Shown here: positions 53,973 to 64,000 of the stretch, piece after piece
How positions within the stretch are numbered: the first letter of the stretch is position 1
How the letters are laid out: each line of letters opens with the position of its first letter
Assembly (NCBI GenBank): GCA_022749755.1
Contig: CM040442.1
Coordinates: forward strand, 2,134,663-2,198,662
Length of the DNA stretch: 64,000 nucleotides
DNA from: Azadirachta indica
Taxonomy: Eukaryota; Streptophyta; Magnoliopsida; Sapindales; Meliaceae
Reading direction: 5' to 3'
The notes under the pieces: model-generated
What the model saw: the letters and a program-made list of their open reading frames with translations, nothing else
What the model was told of the DNA's origin: nothing
Database searches by the model: none
Program-made: the position numbers and the translations under genes

Positions 53973-54404
53973 TTATAAATTGGTGCACTGCTGTGAGCAG
54001 TAATCCACACAGTTTCCATCTTTTGTTGAACCTGAAAAAACAGGAATTCAATTAAGCAAATTAATTAAGAGTTGGGATTAATTTATCAAATAGAGTTATA
54101 GATCGAGAGCCGAGGGCGGGACGGAATTGAGATTTAATTTATTATATATACACTTACCACCACAGGTGGAGGAAATGCATTGAAGATTGCATATATCTTG
54201 AGCTTGTTTTTGAGCATCGTCCAACGAAGCTGCTGCCATCTTGCATTGATTTAAGCACACACGCATACATCCAAAATTTGATCTTCTGCAAGCCGCAGCA
54301 CAGTCTACGCCACAAGCACCGAAAACTGAAGACTCCCCAACAAGTAGCCCCAGCACCATCAGAACCATCAAAATTGATGCGTTAACTTTGCTAATTTTCT
54401 CCAT
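53973..54404 (-). CDS. thionin-like secreted Cys-rich protein T7
   Basis: Two exons: 54158-54404 and 53973-54031, phase-1 intron with a strong GTAAGTG donor; 101 residues. The start is taken at MEKIS (54404), as in the other copies; an ATG 13 codons upstream is ignored. It has a signal peptide of about 28 residues. Cysteine triplets are CGVDCAAAC, CMRVCLNQC, ICNLQCISSTC, and one in exon 2. The hallmark FCKLGC is changed to ICNLQC, so this is a divergent member. A relic of the same type lies at 2.3-2.5 kb. Defence role inferred. Confidence 0.65.
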
Positions 54405-54493
54405 TTTCTTTGCCTTAATTTCTGTATATGCAAGACAATACAAGATGCGTGAAACAAATTAAGGGTGTGGTTAATTTTCCTTGCTGATAGGGG

Positions 54494-54503
54494 TTTATAT
54501 AGG
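54494..54503 (-). promoter_or_regulatory. TATA box of T7
   Basis: TATATAAACC on the minus strand about 90 bp upstream of the start codon. Confidence 0.5.
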
Positions 54504-55840
54504 ACTTCAATTCATGGTTTCTGGAGAGTAAGCTTCGAAAACCAAGATTACTTTTTTTTTTAATGTATTTAAATTTAATTATTGGATAGGATATATATTA
54601 TTGATAAGACACTGAAGATGCCTTTATCAATTAGTTAGATGCTAAATAATAATATGTATAAATAAAGTTACTGTTTGCTATCTATCTCTTTTTAACTCAT
54701 TTTATAAAATATGCTTATATGTTACTTAATTATATCATAATGTTTTAAAAAAGATTATCCACTAAAAGTTAATTGAATTTGAAAAATAAGAAGATATAGG
54801 ATAATTATGTTTTTGAAAATAAACGAGTCCTTAATCTTGAAGTAAGCCAGATTCGAATATCAAATCTGTTTTTTTTTTTATAAAAATATTATTTCTTAAG
54901 TACAAAACAAAAGATATTGTAAATATCTTGTATCAAAATTTACAGTTGGATCCAACTAAGAACAACCACTTGTACATACAATTAATGAGTTAGACTAACT
55001 TCAATATAATTTAATTGTACAAACTAATGATTATTGTTGCATATGCTATACTTTCAAATAATTAAATTAAAATTTAAGAGAGTAAAAAAAAATTATATAA
55101 GATATGTGGTAACATTATTATTTTGTCACGTCATTTTGTACAAAAAGAATTTATGTAAAAATTTGTAAACCTAACATTGTTGTATGATTAAATATAAGGT
55201 TTTGAATTGATATCAAGGTTAAAATTGTCAAATTATACTAAAAAACTACCAGATAGTAATTGCAGGGTGCCTAATTTGAAACATTAAGCGGTGTGGGTGC
55301 GTATTGTTTTAAATGATATGAGGGAAACTAGACTTTTAAATTGGACCCTTTCGGGAAATAATATCACGTTTATTATTTATTATTAATAAGAATTAAATAA
55401 AGATCAGAAACATGCTGAAAATTTTCCTCAATATCCATAATCATCTCTTAATTAGATATAATGACTGATTTGAAAGGATTGATATACATTAATAAAAAAT
55501 GATATTTTTTCATAATCAGCCAAATGGTTTATGATAAAATAATATAATTGATTTTGCTTACTCTTATGGTGGGTTTAAACTTTGGATTGAGAGTTATTCT
55601 ATTTCAGCTATAGATTGCCTCCAAAACCGTTCTTTGGTTCCTTCTTGGAGGCCTGGCTGTCGGAGACAAATAATACTTTTTATCTATTTGTTTTTATATA
55701 TGTGAATTCAAGCATTTCACAGAAAAAAATGAATTGAAAAATGAAGATATAATAGCTGAAAGACTTGGATTTTATTTATTCATTTTAGTTATATCACAAA
55801 CTAATTCAACGCAGCAAGTCTTCTTAGGTAGTAATTGGGA
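54504..55840. other. spacer between T7 and T8
   Basis: AT-rich. No gene or recognisable repeat seen. Confidence 0.45.
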
Positions 55841-56012
55841 TTATATCTTGGTGCAAGTCCTTGAGCAGGATTCCATACACCTTTCCACTGTCTTTTCACC
55901 TGACAAACGGAAACAAGAAAATCATTAGTCAACTGTTTGAACAGAAACAGATTAAGCCATAGTAAGTAAGAATTGGGCATCAATTACAATTTACAAATCT
56001 CAAAGCAAAACA

Positions 56013-56062
<50 letters not shown>

Positions 56063-56366
56063 AAATTTTGTTACCAGGTTTCTTTTCGGTCCTAAGATTG
56101 GCGCACAAAGAGGAGACACAACCGAGTTTACAGAAGGATTGGGCGTCGGAGACTGTGAGAGTATAATCAGAAGAAGCTGAATTCGGAGGCTGGCATTGTT
56201 TTAAGCACTGACGGATACATGCATTTATATCTTTTCCATTACCACCTGGCAAACAACTTCCAAGACAGTCTTCGGAGCACGAGGCTGAAGACTGCCCAAC
56301 AAGAAGCCCTAACATCAAAGAAAGCATCAACACGAATAATTGAACTGTACTGCTAATTTTCTCCAT
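55841..56366 (-). CDS. thionin-like secreted Cys-rich protein T8
   Basis: Two exons: 56075-56366 and 55841-55899, phase-1 intron; 116 residues. It has a signal peptide of about 28 residues (MEKISSTVQLFVLMLSLMLG onward). Triplets are CSEDCLGSC, CIRQCLKQC, FCKLGCVSSLC and a fourth in exon 2. It is longer than T1 between the second and third triplets (SASSDYTLTVSDAQS insertion). The intron contains a (GA)n/(CT)n tract at about 56014-56060. It looks intact; secreted defence-type function is inferred from the family. Confidence 0.68.
56014..56060. repeat. (GA)n microsatellite in T8 intron
   Basis: About 23 uninterrupted GA units just downstream of the splice donor; it would read as a CU-rich tract in the transcript. 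Confidence 0.9.
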
Positions 56367-56559
56367 TGTTTTGGGTTCTATTCAAAGGAAAAGAAAAGTT
56401 GACGTATAATTAATTTTGGGAAGGGTTGTCTTGGAATTTAATCCGAGGTATTTGTGAAGGAGGTTTTGACAACCACACTTCTTCAATATATGGAAAGTGA
56501 ATAAATTTGATATGATAATAATGGTGTAAACAAAAGATTCCATTAATATGATCATTTGA

Positions 56560-56593
<34 letters not shown>

Positions 56594-57459
56594 AAAATGA
56601 AAAAGGAAAAACCTTTATAATCTTAAACATTAGTCCATACAAAAAATTAGCGTCCAGCAATCAAGAAAACATTATTCGCTAAAATACACGTTGGTACACT
56701 TGGATCTATTTTTGCTATAATAATTTTTCATACTTTAACATACTAATCTTTATATTTTGCCCGAAGTACTCTTTGCTGGCTTTTCTGCCACAATAAGTTT
56801 TATTTTGTTGGAGCTACGACTCTGTGATGGAGGTTTTGGATGAAAATATTTATTTAGTTCTCATTTATGTTTTATTCTCAAATTAGTTTTTCGGATGCTC
56901 TTGTTGTCTTTTTTTTTTTTTTTGTATTCAATTATTTAACATATCTTTCTAAACTTAGCTGTTAGAGATTACTGTAAGAGCACACGCAATAAAAAAAAAA
57001 ATCATAATTTTCTGTTCATCACGAATTAATTTTCAACCTGAATCCACTCGATATCCTGTTTAGTCTAATATCCCAGCACCCAAATTTTTTAGAAATACTT
57101 CGAAATTATGTCCATGACCTCTGTATTATCGTGGAAATTTACTTTTTGGAGACATCATTTACAATATTATCCTTAAATAATGTAAGGTGCGAGAACAACA
57201 GTCAATTCAACAAGGTTATCATAGTAAATTCGACCCCAAAAATTAAAAGTATGCACGAAAATTATAGTAAAAAAAATTGAAAGATAGAAATCTGTGAAGG
57301 AGCCATATCCCAACACACGGAAGACGTGGATTTCTTTATTTGAGGTTTACAAGAGAAAAACATATATAAAAGATAAAGAACTTAATTTGATGAGAAAAAG
57401 TCTATCAAGGCATGATTTTTGCATTAAAAAAAAAATTCGAAAGTGAAATTTATAAGCAG
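56367..57459. other. spacer with (TA)n tract
   Basis: (TA)n of about 28 bp at 56563-56590. Otherwise AT-rich with no gene recognised. Confidence 0.45.
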
Positions 57460-57845
57460 AAAGTCGTGGGCAAGAAGGAAGAGGATGATCATGTACGTTT
57501 CATCAAAGTCATTAACACTATGGGCTATTTTTACGTTTATATTGATCAAACATTCTAAACATGGAAATATAATCATCTGTCAATATGGGCTTGAGTAATT
57601 TCATTATGGACTTCCATGGATGAAGAAAACTAGAATTGGTAACCCAATTCATGTCGGACTCGGATAATACATGGCATAGGAAATTAGTAAGCCACGGTTC
57701 TTCTGCTGTTGATAATGTTCGCGGTAAGTTTACTGGGAGATTGTCAGGACGGGAAGGTGTTGCGGCAGCCGAGTACGGAGGCGCAATGAAGCTTGATCCC
57801 ATTCTCAACATTAAGGATCATAGCCAGTTTCCTGCGCTCAAGTGA
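57460..57845 (+). pseudogene. SERBP1-like fragment R8, inverted
   Basis: The only array-related coding remnant on the plus strand. 57460 onward encodes KVVGKK, as in R1, but diverges and stops. A piece without coding sense follows; it includes about 28 bp (tcaatatgggcttgagtaat) also found in the ACO 3' flanks. 57636-57845 then encodes the C-terminal part (VRGKFTGRLSGREG ... NIKDHSQFPALK) and ends at the family stop. It lacks the N-terminal half and the HABP4-like core. Confidence 0.7.
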
Positions 57846-58636
57846 AGCTGTGACATCTCAAAATTTTGTTAATTTAGCTGGATTCTTGTTTTCTAAAGTC
57901 TTTCATTAATCTGTGTTTTCTTTAGTGCTGGATTACTCCTTTTGCGATTTTCAGTTTTCAGTTATATGTTTATATTCATTATATTATGAAAGAATATTTT
58001 CTTTTCCTAGTTAATTTCTTCTCCCTGACTCGCTCAGTAATATCAGCAAACAGTTTGTTCTCTATATATCAATATCAGAAAATATAAATTTTCCCACAAT
58101 TGTATTAGCGAGCATACCATATGACTCTCTTGCCATAATCAATATTGTATCTAGAACAACATTTTTTTATATAATTAACCAAAATACCATATGACTCTCT
58201 TGCCATAATTAACCAACATTTTTTTTTAATATGTACGCATTAAATTTCAATTAATAGGTTATTAAACTTGACTTATTAAAATTAAGACTTTCTCTAATAT
58301 ATATATGTAATGAGTTTTTTTAGATGGTATGATAGTATTTGTTGTCACATTCATCCACATTATTTATTTTTAATAATAACATGCATTAGTTTTATATGTT
58401 TATCCTCTAATATTATTATATCAGGTAAGTTTCTATATTACTGTATAAAAAGTATATTTGTGAGTCACATATAAGATGAAAATAAAGACAATTGGCAACG
58501 AAGCCATGTTATTTTACTTCAAAGATGCATTTCATTGATAGAAAAAGATGTAGGCGAAGATTGAGACTATTCATTTCAATAACAGTTATCGCAAACCATA
58601 AACACTTAAGTCTTCTTAGTAGATTTTGACGAAATC
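57846..58636. other. spacer between R8 and T9
   Basis: AT-rich. A short direct repeat (ccatatgactctcttgccat) occurs at about 58117 and 58188. No gene seen. Confidence 0.5.
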
Positions 58637-59043
58637 TTAGCACGTCTTTGAGCAGGATTCCACACAAGCTTCTTGTCCTTTTTCGTCTCCTAACAAAAAG
58701 AAACAACCAAATTAATAACGAGTTCGTGAGCGGGACAGCTGAGGGATCAACAAATAATTAGACTTACCTGCCGGTTTAGCGTCAGAACCGAGATCGGCAC
58801 ACAAGGAGGAAATACAGCCGAGCTTGCAGAAGTATTGATCGTCTTTGGGAATGTTGAAAGTCTCTGAACTCCGGCATTTAACAGCGCAGCATAATTTGCA
58901 TATTGTTTTACTCAGGTGGGAATCACATTGAGAAAGGCAGTCGAAGTAGCACATGAAATCAAAACTCCTGGCTGCAGATGCCCACCAATAAACACGAGCG
59001 TCAATGAGGCCATCGAAATGAATTTAACTGTCAATTTCTCCAT
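58637..59043 (-). pseudogene. thionin-like T9, frameshifted
   Basis: Starts with a MEKLT signal-peptide-like segment at 59043, but the reading frame changes within or just after the hydrophobic core, with at least one and probably two small indels at about 58950-59000. From 58954 a second frame contains CYFDCLSQC, CKLCCAVKC and FCKLGCISSLC, a GTAAGT donor at 58767, and exon 2 at 58637-58689. All splice signals and cysteine triplets remain, so the loss is recent, or there is a sequencing error in one small region. Confidence 0.65.
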
Positions 59044-59747
59044 TTTTCTTTCTTTTGTTTTTTTTTTATTTTTAATTTCAAGAGAAGATATATATGCGTT
59101 TCAAGTTCTGACAAGGGTTTATATCACTCTTAACGGTGGGTTTCGGGTTTCAGCAGTAAGTTTCGAATACTTTTTAAAAATAAATGTAGGAATTAAAATT
59201 AAGTGATGGGATAGGAGCAATATTAATTGTGTGCATACTAAAGAATTGACAAGAGTTAATTGAAATTAAAAACGATACGAGTAATTATGAATGACATAAA
59301 TGATAATAAATATTACCCACAGCATTTGTACATGAAATTAGTGAGTGCACTATTACAAATTTGGTCACAATCAATCAAAATTTATTTTTTTATTATATTT
59401 TAATTTATTAACTACCAATTGCAGGTGTATATTTGCTTAAATAAAAGTTTAAATTAGCAAATTATTCTAGTTTCTTATCATATATCAATGCCAAAGCCTT
59501 ATAATAATCAAGATCTATATCTTATATGTTTTGGAAAAAAAAATTATTAAAAAAAAAAAAAGAAAATATTATGCGTACAATTCTTATACAAAAAAGTAAT
59601 TTCGTTAAAGTCTGCAAACAAATAATCTTTTATTGGATTTATCAATTTAGAATAAGCATAAATACAGAAATCGAAGACGTATAAGCCGACTTAATTCATT
59701 CTGATAGCAATTATAATGAACTAAACATTAAATAGCAGTGCTTAAAT
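59044..59747. other. spacer between T9 and T10
   Basis: AT-rich. It holds the T9 promoter (TATAAACCC on the minus strand near 59106-59116). No other gene. Confidence 0.45.
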
Positions 59748-60177
59748 TTATTTCTTGGTGCATGTCTCCGAGCAGGACTCTACACAGCTTTCCATGTTCT
59801 CCACACCTGAAGAACAGATTAAACAAATAAATTATGAGCTTGATCGAGAGCATCTGGCGAGAAAGAAAGAGAAGTTTGGGATTCGAGACTTAATTACCAG
59901 GATTTTCTTTGGTGCCAAGTTTGGTGCAAGATGAGATAATACAACCAAGCTTGCAGAAATAGTGTTTGTCTTTCACTAAGTTTAAAGATGATGGAACCAA
60001 GCATGTGCTTAAGCACTTGCCTGTACATGATAAATTAGAGTCCTTTCCAGAAGTTACGAGACATTTAACAAAGCATTCCTCGTAGCAACTAAGAAAGGAC
60101 GCTGTAGACTGCCCAACAAGAAGCCCCAATACCAAAGATAATATCATAATGGACTGCGCTGCAGTTAATTTCTCCAT
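59748..60177 (-). CDS. thionin-like secreted Cys-rich protein T10
   Basis: Two exons: 59898-60177 and 59748-59806, phase-1 intron; 112 residues. It has a signal peptide of about 27 residues (MEKLTAAQSIMILSLVLGLL onward). Triplets are CYEECFVKC, CTGKCLSTC and FCKLGCIISSC, with a fourth in exon 2. Splice junctions fall at the same Gly codon as in T1. It looks intact. A TATATATAAA stretch lies about 75 bp upstream. The family suggests an extracellular antimicrobial-type role, inferred only. Confidence 0.68.
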
Positions 60178-60891
60178 TTTCTTTTCTGTTTTCTTTACAA
60201 GAGGAAGGTCTGAAAGGAAGGTTGAATTTCAACTTTAATTCTAAGAAACGTTTATATATATGATTTTTCTGGTAAGTCTCCATTAGCAGCATAACAAGTT
60301 AGGCATAACATACATAATAAAATATTAGGAATAATTGGTAATGAACCAAAACATTTATTATATTGGATGTCATTGAGCTTTGACCTAACATTTTACCAAC
60401 CTTATATTACACCAAACGACAGGAATTATAATCACCAATTCTATCTGTTGGACCTGTGGACCTGGGGTTATGACTAACCAATTTCCATAATTTTATTTAA
60501 TATCCAGGTCAATACTTAAATCTAAGAAGACGAAACTCCGCCCAAAAGACCCATCAAAGTGGGCTCATAATATTTCTCAACAATTAAACTGGACCCAGTA
60601 AAACGATAATTTAAAAAAACCCATTAAAAAAGAATTAACTAAATATTAAATTTTGAATCAGTATTCATAAACTACTAAGAATTACAACCCCATTAAAATT
60701 AGTAATCAGAATCCTATCAAAACAAATATTCCAACGACAATCTAAAAATTTTTTTACTAATTAATATCAAGTGATAAAATTTGGTATCAACACTATCTTA
60801 TTTCATTATGAAAATTAATTATGCCCTGTAATAAATTTTTAATTTTATTCCAACATTTCATAAATATAACGCAAAATACATCTAACTTTTC
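60178..60891. other. spacer between T10 and T11
   Basis: AT-rich; no gene or repeat recognised beyond the T10 promoter. Confidence 0.45.
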
Positions 60892-61371
60892 TCAATTAGA
60901 AGGTAGATACTTCTTGTTGCATTCATCTGCGCAAGAACTAAAACGGGGTTCCCCTTTTTCTGACAACAAAAACAAGAAAAAACTATCAGAGAAGGATAGA
61001 TATAAGCAAACAGCTGATAGGGAGAAATTTTTACCAGGCTTGCCGTCTAAGGAGCAAGTGCAGTCACTAATGCAGAAATAATAGGCGTCTGGTACCGACT
61101 TTCCGGGGGCGCCGTTGCAGAAGTACGGCGGTGGAGGCAAGTGTATGGGAGTACACTTCTTGAATAAGCACTTTGCGCATTTTACGAGGCACATCGGAGT
61201 ACAATAAGTACTAGGCACGAATTTGCGGTGGATGCATGCACAGTCAATTACACAATTCCCCACACAGCGGCGATACTGCTTGAGGAAAGCTTCGGACTGA
61301 CCTGCAAAAATTCCGAGCAACATAATGGAAATTAATACCAGTGACTGAATTTGAACCTGGGCTGGCTTCAT
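60892..61371 (-). CDS. divergent thionin-like Cys-rich protein T11
   Basis: Two exons: 61035-61371 and 60892-60959; 134 residues if spliced. It has a signal peptide of about 28 residues (MKPAQVQIQSLVLISIMLLG onward, ending near SEA). It is more Cys-rich than its neighbours: CVGNCVIDCAC, CTPMCLVKCAKC, a Pro-rich loop (PIHLPPPPYFC), and FCISDCTC in place of FCKLGC. Exon phase and the position of the intron match the family. The 75-nt intron is free of stops and in frame, so an unspliced transcript would encode 159 residues. It is the outgroup-like member of the cluster; function unknown but presumably secreted. Confidence 0.6.
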   Translation of the reverse strand: MKPAQVQIQSLVLISIMLLGIFAGQSEAFLKQYRRCVGNCVIDCACIHRKFVPSTYCTPMCLVKCAKCLFKKCTPIHLPPPPYFCNGAPGKSVPDAYYFCISDCTCSLDGKPGKNFSLSAVCLYLSFSDSFFLFLLSEKGEPRFSSCADECNKKYLPSN

Positions 61372-62152
61372 CTTTTTTTTTTTTTCTCTTTTCTTTGTTT
61401 ATGCTGATATGTAGTATATATCAGAATTTACAATTACCTTATGCTATTAATGGGAACTGTATGGGGATATAGACATTAATTCTTTTGCATGAAAATTAAA
61501 TTGCATTTACTACTGCGACTTAAAGAGGTAGCAATTTCTGTCTTATTCACCAGAATCAGTAAATAATCATTTATGGCTGATAAGTATTATACAGTACACT
61601 AAGATTCTGGACTGTTTTACATAATTAAAAGGTAAATTGCTGAGACTTGGTTTTAAAGTTATTGTTCAATCTTTATCTAAGGCCTTTTAATTTGTGAATA
61701 CATATATCGGTAATCTAATATAATATTAAAGTTAGTGTTATGTTCCAACTCTTGTTAACATAAATAATTAATTAAGTAGATCATAAAATTTAGGGTACTA
61801 CTTCCAGAGAAGTATAGTATGCATACTTGATTTTTACAAATTATGTTAGTGATCAGTAGGCCTTGCTAAATTCATATAATGATTGATCGTGGATATCTCA
61901 TTACATGTATCTACGGAAACCACTGAAGTTGAACTTACAAACAAAACGTTCAATTTAAAAAAATTAATTTAAATATTCATCATTTAAGTAATAGATAATA
62001 CCATGATTATCATGTTTCACTTAATCATTTTTCTATTCTTTGTAATTAGCCTCTACTAACTGTTCTAACAAGAGAATTTAATTCCATAAACATCAAGTTT
62101 TATTCATTAATGTAAGAAAATGATATAAGTAACTGAACACTTTTCTCGGAAA
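61372..62152. other. spacer between T11 and T12
   Basis: AT-rich; no gene recognised. Confidence 0.45.
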
Positions 62153-62494
62153 TTATGGTCTGTAATCCTTGGCGCATGCCTTCGAGCAACTTTCCACACA
62201 GGCTGCAACTTTTGCTTCATCTGAAACAAAAACAAGAAAGTTAATTAACTAGTGATCTATGAGTAATTAATACTTCCAAATAACATTAAAGAAAGAGAAT
62301 TTACTAGGATTTTGTTCAGTGCTAATATTTGCGCACAAGGAGTAAGCACACCCAAGCTTGCAGAAGTACAGGGGATCGTTCCCATTCTCCGAAGGAGAGG
62401 CTGAATTCGTCAACAAGCCGACGGTGGATTCCCCAGCGAGCAACCCCAGCAAGCAAACGGCCATCACAGCTGACCAATCCTTTCTCTGCTCCAT
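62153..62494 (-). CDS. thionin-like protein T12, N-terminal Cys half missing
   Basis: Two exons: 62305-62494 and 62153-62220, 85 residues, phase-1 intron with donor CCTA|GTAAAT and acceptor TTTCAG. A signal-peptide-like start (MEQRKDWSAVMAVCLLGLLA onward) leads straight to a Ser/Asn-rich linker and then FCKLGCAYSLC, followed by the exon-2 triplet. The first two cysteine triplets found in T1, T2, T8 and T10 are absent, leaving six cysteines instead of twelve. Either it is a shortened but functional secreted peptide, or it is a decaying copy; the open frame favours the former slightly. Confidence 0.58.
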
Positions 62495-64000
62495 CTTCCT
62501 CGATGATTCCAGTTAGAGGAAAAAGTATGCGTATAACGAGGCCGAGGGTGGTTATAAAAGGTTGAAAGTAAAGGACTGAGGATAGACAGAACAAGCATTA
62601 AAAGAATCAATTTGGCTAAAAAAGGGAAAATGCATTCAATGGAAGAAATTAATTTCTCTCACTAGAATACATAATGTATTTGACGTTACATTAATGTGGC
62701 TAATAGTTACACATCTAACTTTTTGGCTGACATGAAATAACTCCTTGAGTTTGATGAAGACTTGACGATGATGATGACAATCTGAACAAATAACTCGAGT
62801 TTGTATTTATAAGTAAAAGTAAACGTGAATGGTAAAGTGTAAACCAATTGATTTCGGGTGAAAAAAATAAGCAAATATTAGATTTTGGCCAAGTGAATTA
62901 TAAATAATGTTTGAACAAATTGCTATAATAATTTACAGGAAAGATATCGTACTATTGACTTATTTAATAAATTAATAAAAAGTTATTCGATAGAACTTTA
63001 AGCATTTGTAATTGTATTAGGAGTGGCTAAAATTTTTAAAATTGAATAGCACTGTACAAATCAGACAAAAATCAATGAAACTCTAAATTTATTTTTTTTA
63101 AATTTACATATCACATATTTATGAGTGTTTATATCATATTAAAATAACGCATTCATAATTTTTTTATGCATTTTATGTATTTATGAGTGATGATGAGTTT
63201 TACTCTCTTTACCTGAGATCAAAACTAAAAACTAAACTGAACTCTACATTTTATGACTTGAACCCTTGCACTCTTAACAAAAGTGTGAGGATTTAACCAC
63301 TGTTTTCAATTAATATTTGAAACTAGTAATATGTATATTGTTTAAATATAATATTGTCATACAGTAAAATATAATATTGTCATACAGTAAGTTTTCTGAT
63401 TCAATCCCCCAACTTGTTTACAAGTTGAGTGCTATAGCATTAATTTAATCTACGTTACTGCATATGTACCTTCATTAATACAATGTTGACATATAATATG
63501 TGATATACAAGTCTTGTTTCTTCATGGTAAAAAGTTTTGAATTCCTCCTTTCTTCAAAGATATATAGAATATATATGGAAAGAGCAACGGATTGTTCTAT
63601 GTTTTCTTTCATATTCTAGCTCTGGGAATGATGGTTCATGGACAGGCTCAATACGGTCTCTCTTGCTTTCTCATGGTACGAGTATTCATCTTTATAATAT
63701 ATATTATATTGCTTGTGCTTTCGTTTCAACTGATAAATTATGTGTTGAACTTTTTCAACAGTAATGTAGTTTGAATTTTTTAACCAAGCAGTTTCGTAAG
63801 TATTTCATTCTATGTATATTATGAACAAAGTGAAGGCATCGTTAATATTATGAGTAGAGTTTTAACATCATTGTGTTAGCTTTATCTATGCTATGGAGAT
63901 ATTAATCATTATTTAAATTGGTAGCAAGCTTGTTATTTATTTATGAAATGCCACTTTACTCATGATGAGGGGGTACTTGTATTTACGTGCTTATATAGTT
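62495..64000. other. spacer at right end
   Basis: AT-rich. A short direct repeat of about 25 bp (aaatataatattgtcatacagt) lies at about 63344-63388. No supported gene; the open frames near 63.6 kb show no family resemblance. Confidence 0.45.

Noticed and set aside
63537..63774. Overlapping short plus-strand frames near the right end
   Set aside because: No recognisable domain, start context or conservation; could be part of an exon continuing outside, but nothing supports it.

Overview
The window looks like eudicot nuclear DNA: AT-rich, with short GT-AG introns, TATA boxes, A/T-rich microsatellites and plant-specific gene families. Almost every gene lies on the minus strand. Codon style and the thionin-like family would fit a woody rosid such as a Sapindales (citrus-type) genome, but that placement is a weak inference from memory. 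No organellar or bacterial features were seen.

Layout. From about 1.3 to 53.9 kb the window is a degenerate tandem array. Its ancestral unit, read along the minus strand, is (1) a three-exon 1-aminocyclopropane-1-carboxylate oxidase (ACO) gene, (2) an intronless gene for a basic protein resembling the HABP4/SERBP1 (RGGA) RNA-binding family but without RGG repeats, (3) a two-exon, cysteine-rich, secreted thionin-like gene, and (4) 2-8 kb of AT-rich spacer. There are six ACO copies (starting near 9.07, 19.06, 27.07, 38.28, 45.41 and 49.52 kb), six recognisable SERBP1-like loci in the array plus a nine-codon stub, and thionin-like loci beside most of them. Three ACO genes (1, 3, 6) look fully intact. 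Two (4, 5) are open but carry Glu35Val at an exon junction. ACO2 has an intact reading frame but a destroyed intron-1 splice donor. SERBP1-like copies at 1.3, 24.6, 35.8 and 42.8 kb are open; those at 6.6 and 16.4 kb are broken. The four thionin-like copies between 15 and 43 kb share the same internal deletion, so a dead gene was amplified with its neighbours.

The spacers record the history of the array. Two related MITE-like insertions have TTA target duplications that can be read against empty paralogous sites. A decayed pararetrovirus (Caulimoviridae-like) coat-protein fragment sits between two copies of a 225-bp host segment. There are deletions with microhomology, a 66-bp tandem repeat inside an inverted repeat, and a chimeric junction with locally templated filler at 47.65 kb.

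From 53.9 to 62.5 kb the character changes to a cluster of divergent thionin-like genes (six loci, one frameshifted, one lacking the N-terminal cysteine half), with one inverted SERBP1-like fragment on the plus strand at 57.5-57.8 kb. The last 1.5 kb and the first 1.3 kb hold no supported gene.

How the genes might work together: ACO makes ethylene in the cytosol, the thionin-like peptides would be secreted defence-type peptides, and the SERBP1-like proteins would bind RNA or ribosomes. The sequence shows co-amplification by linkage; functional co-operation is not demonstrated.
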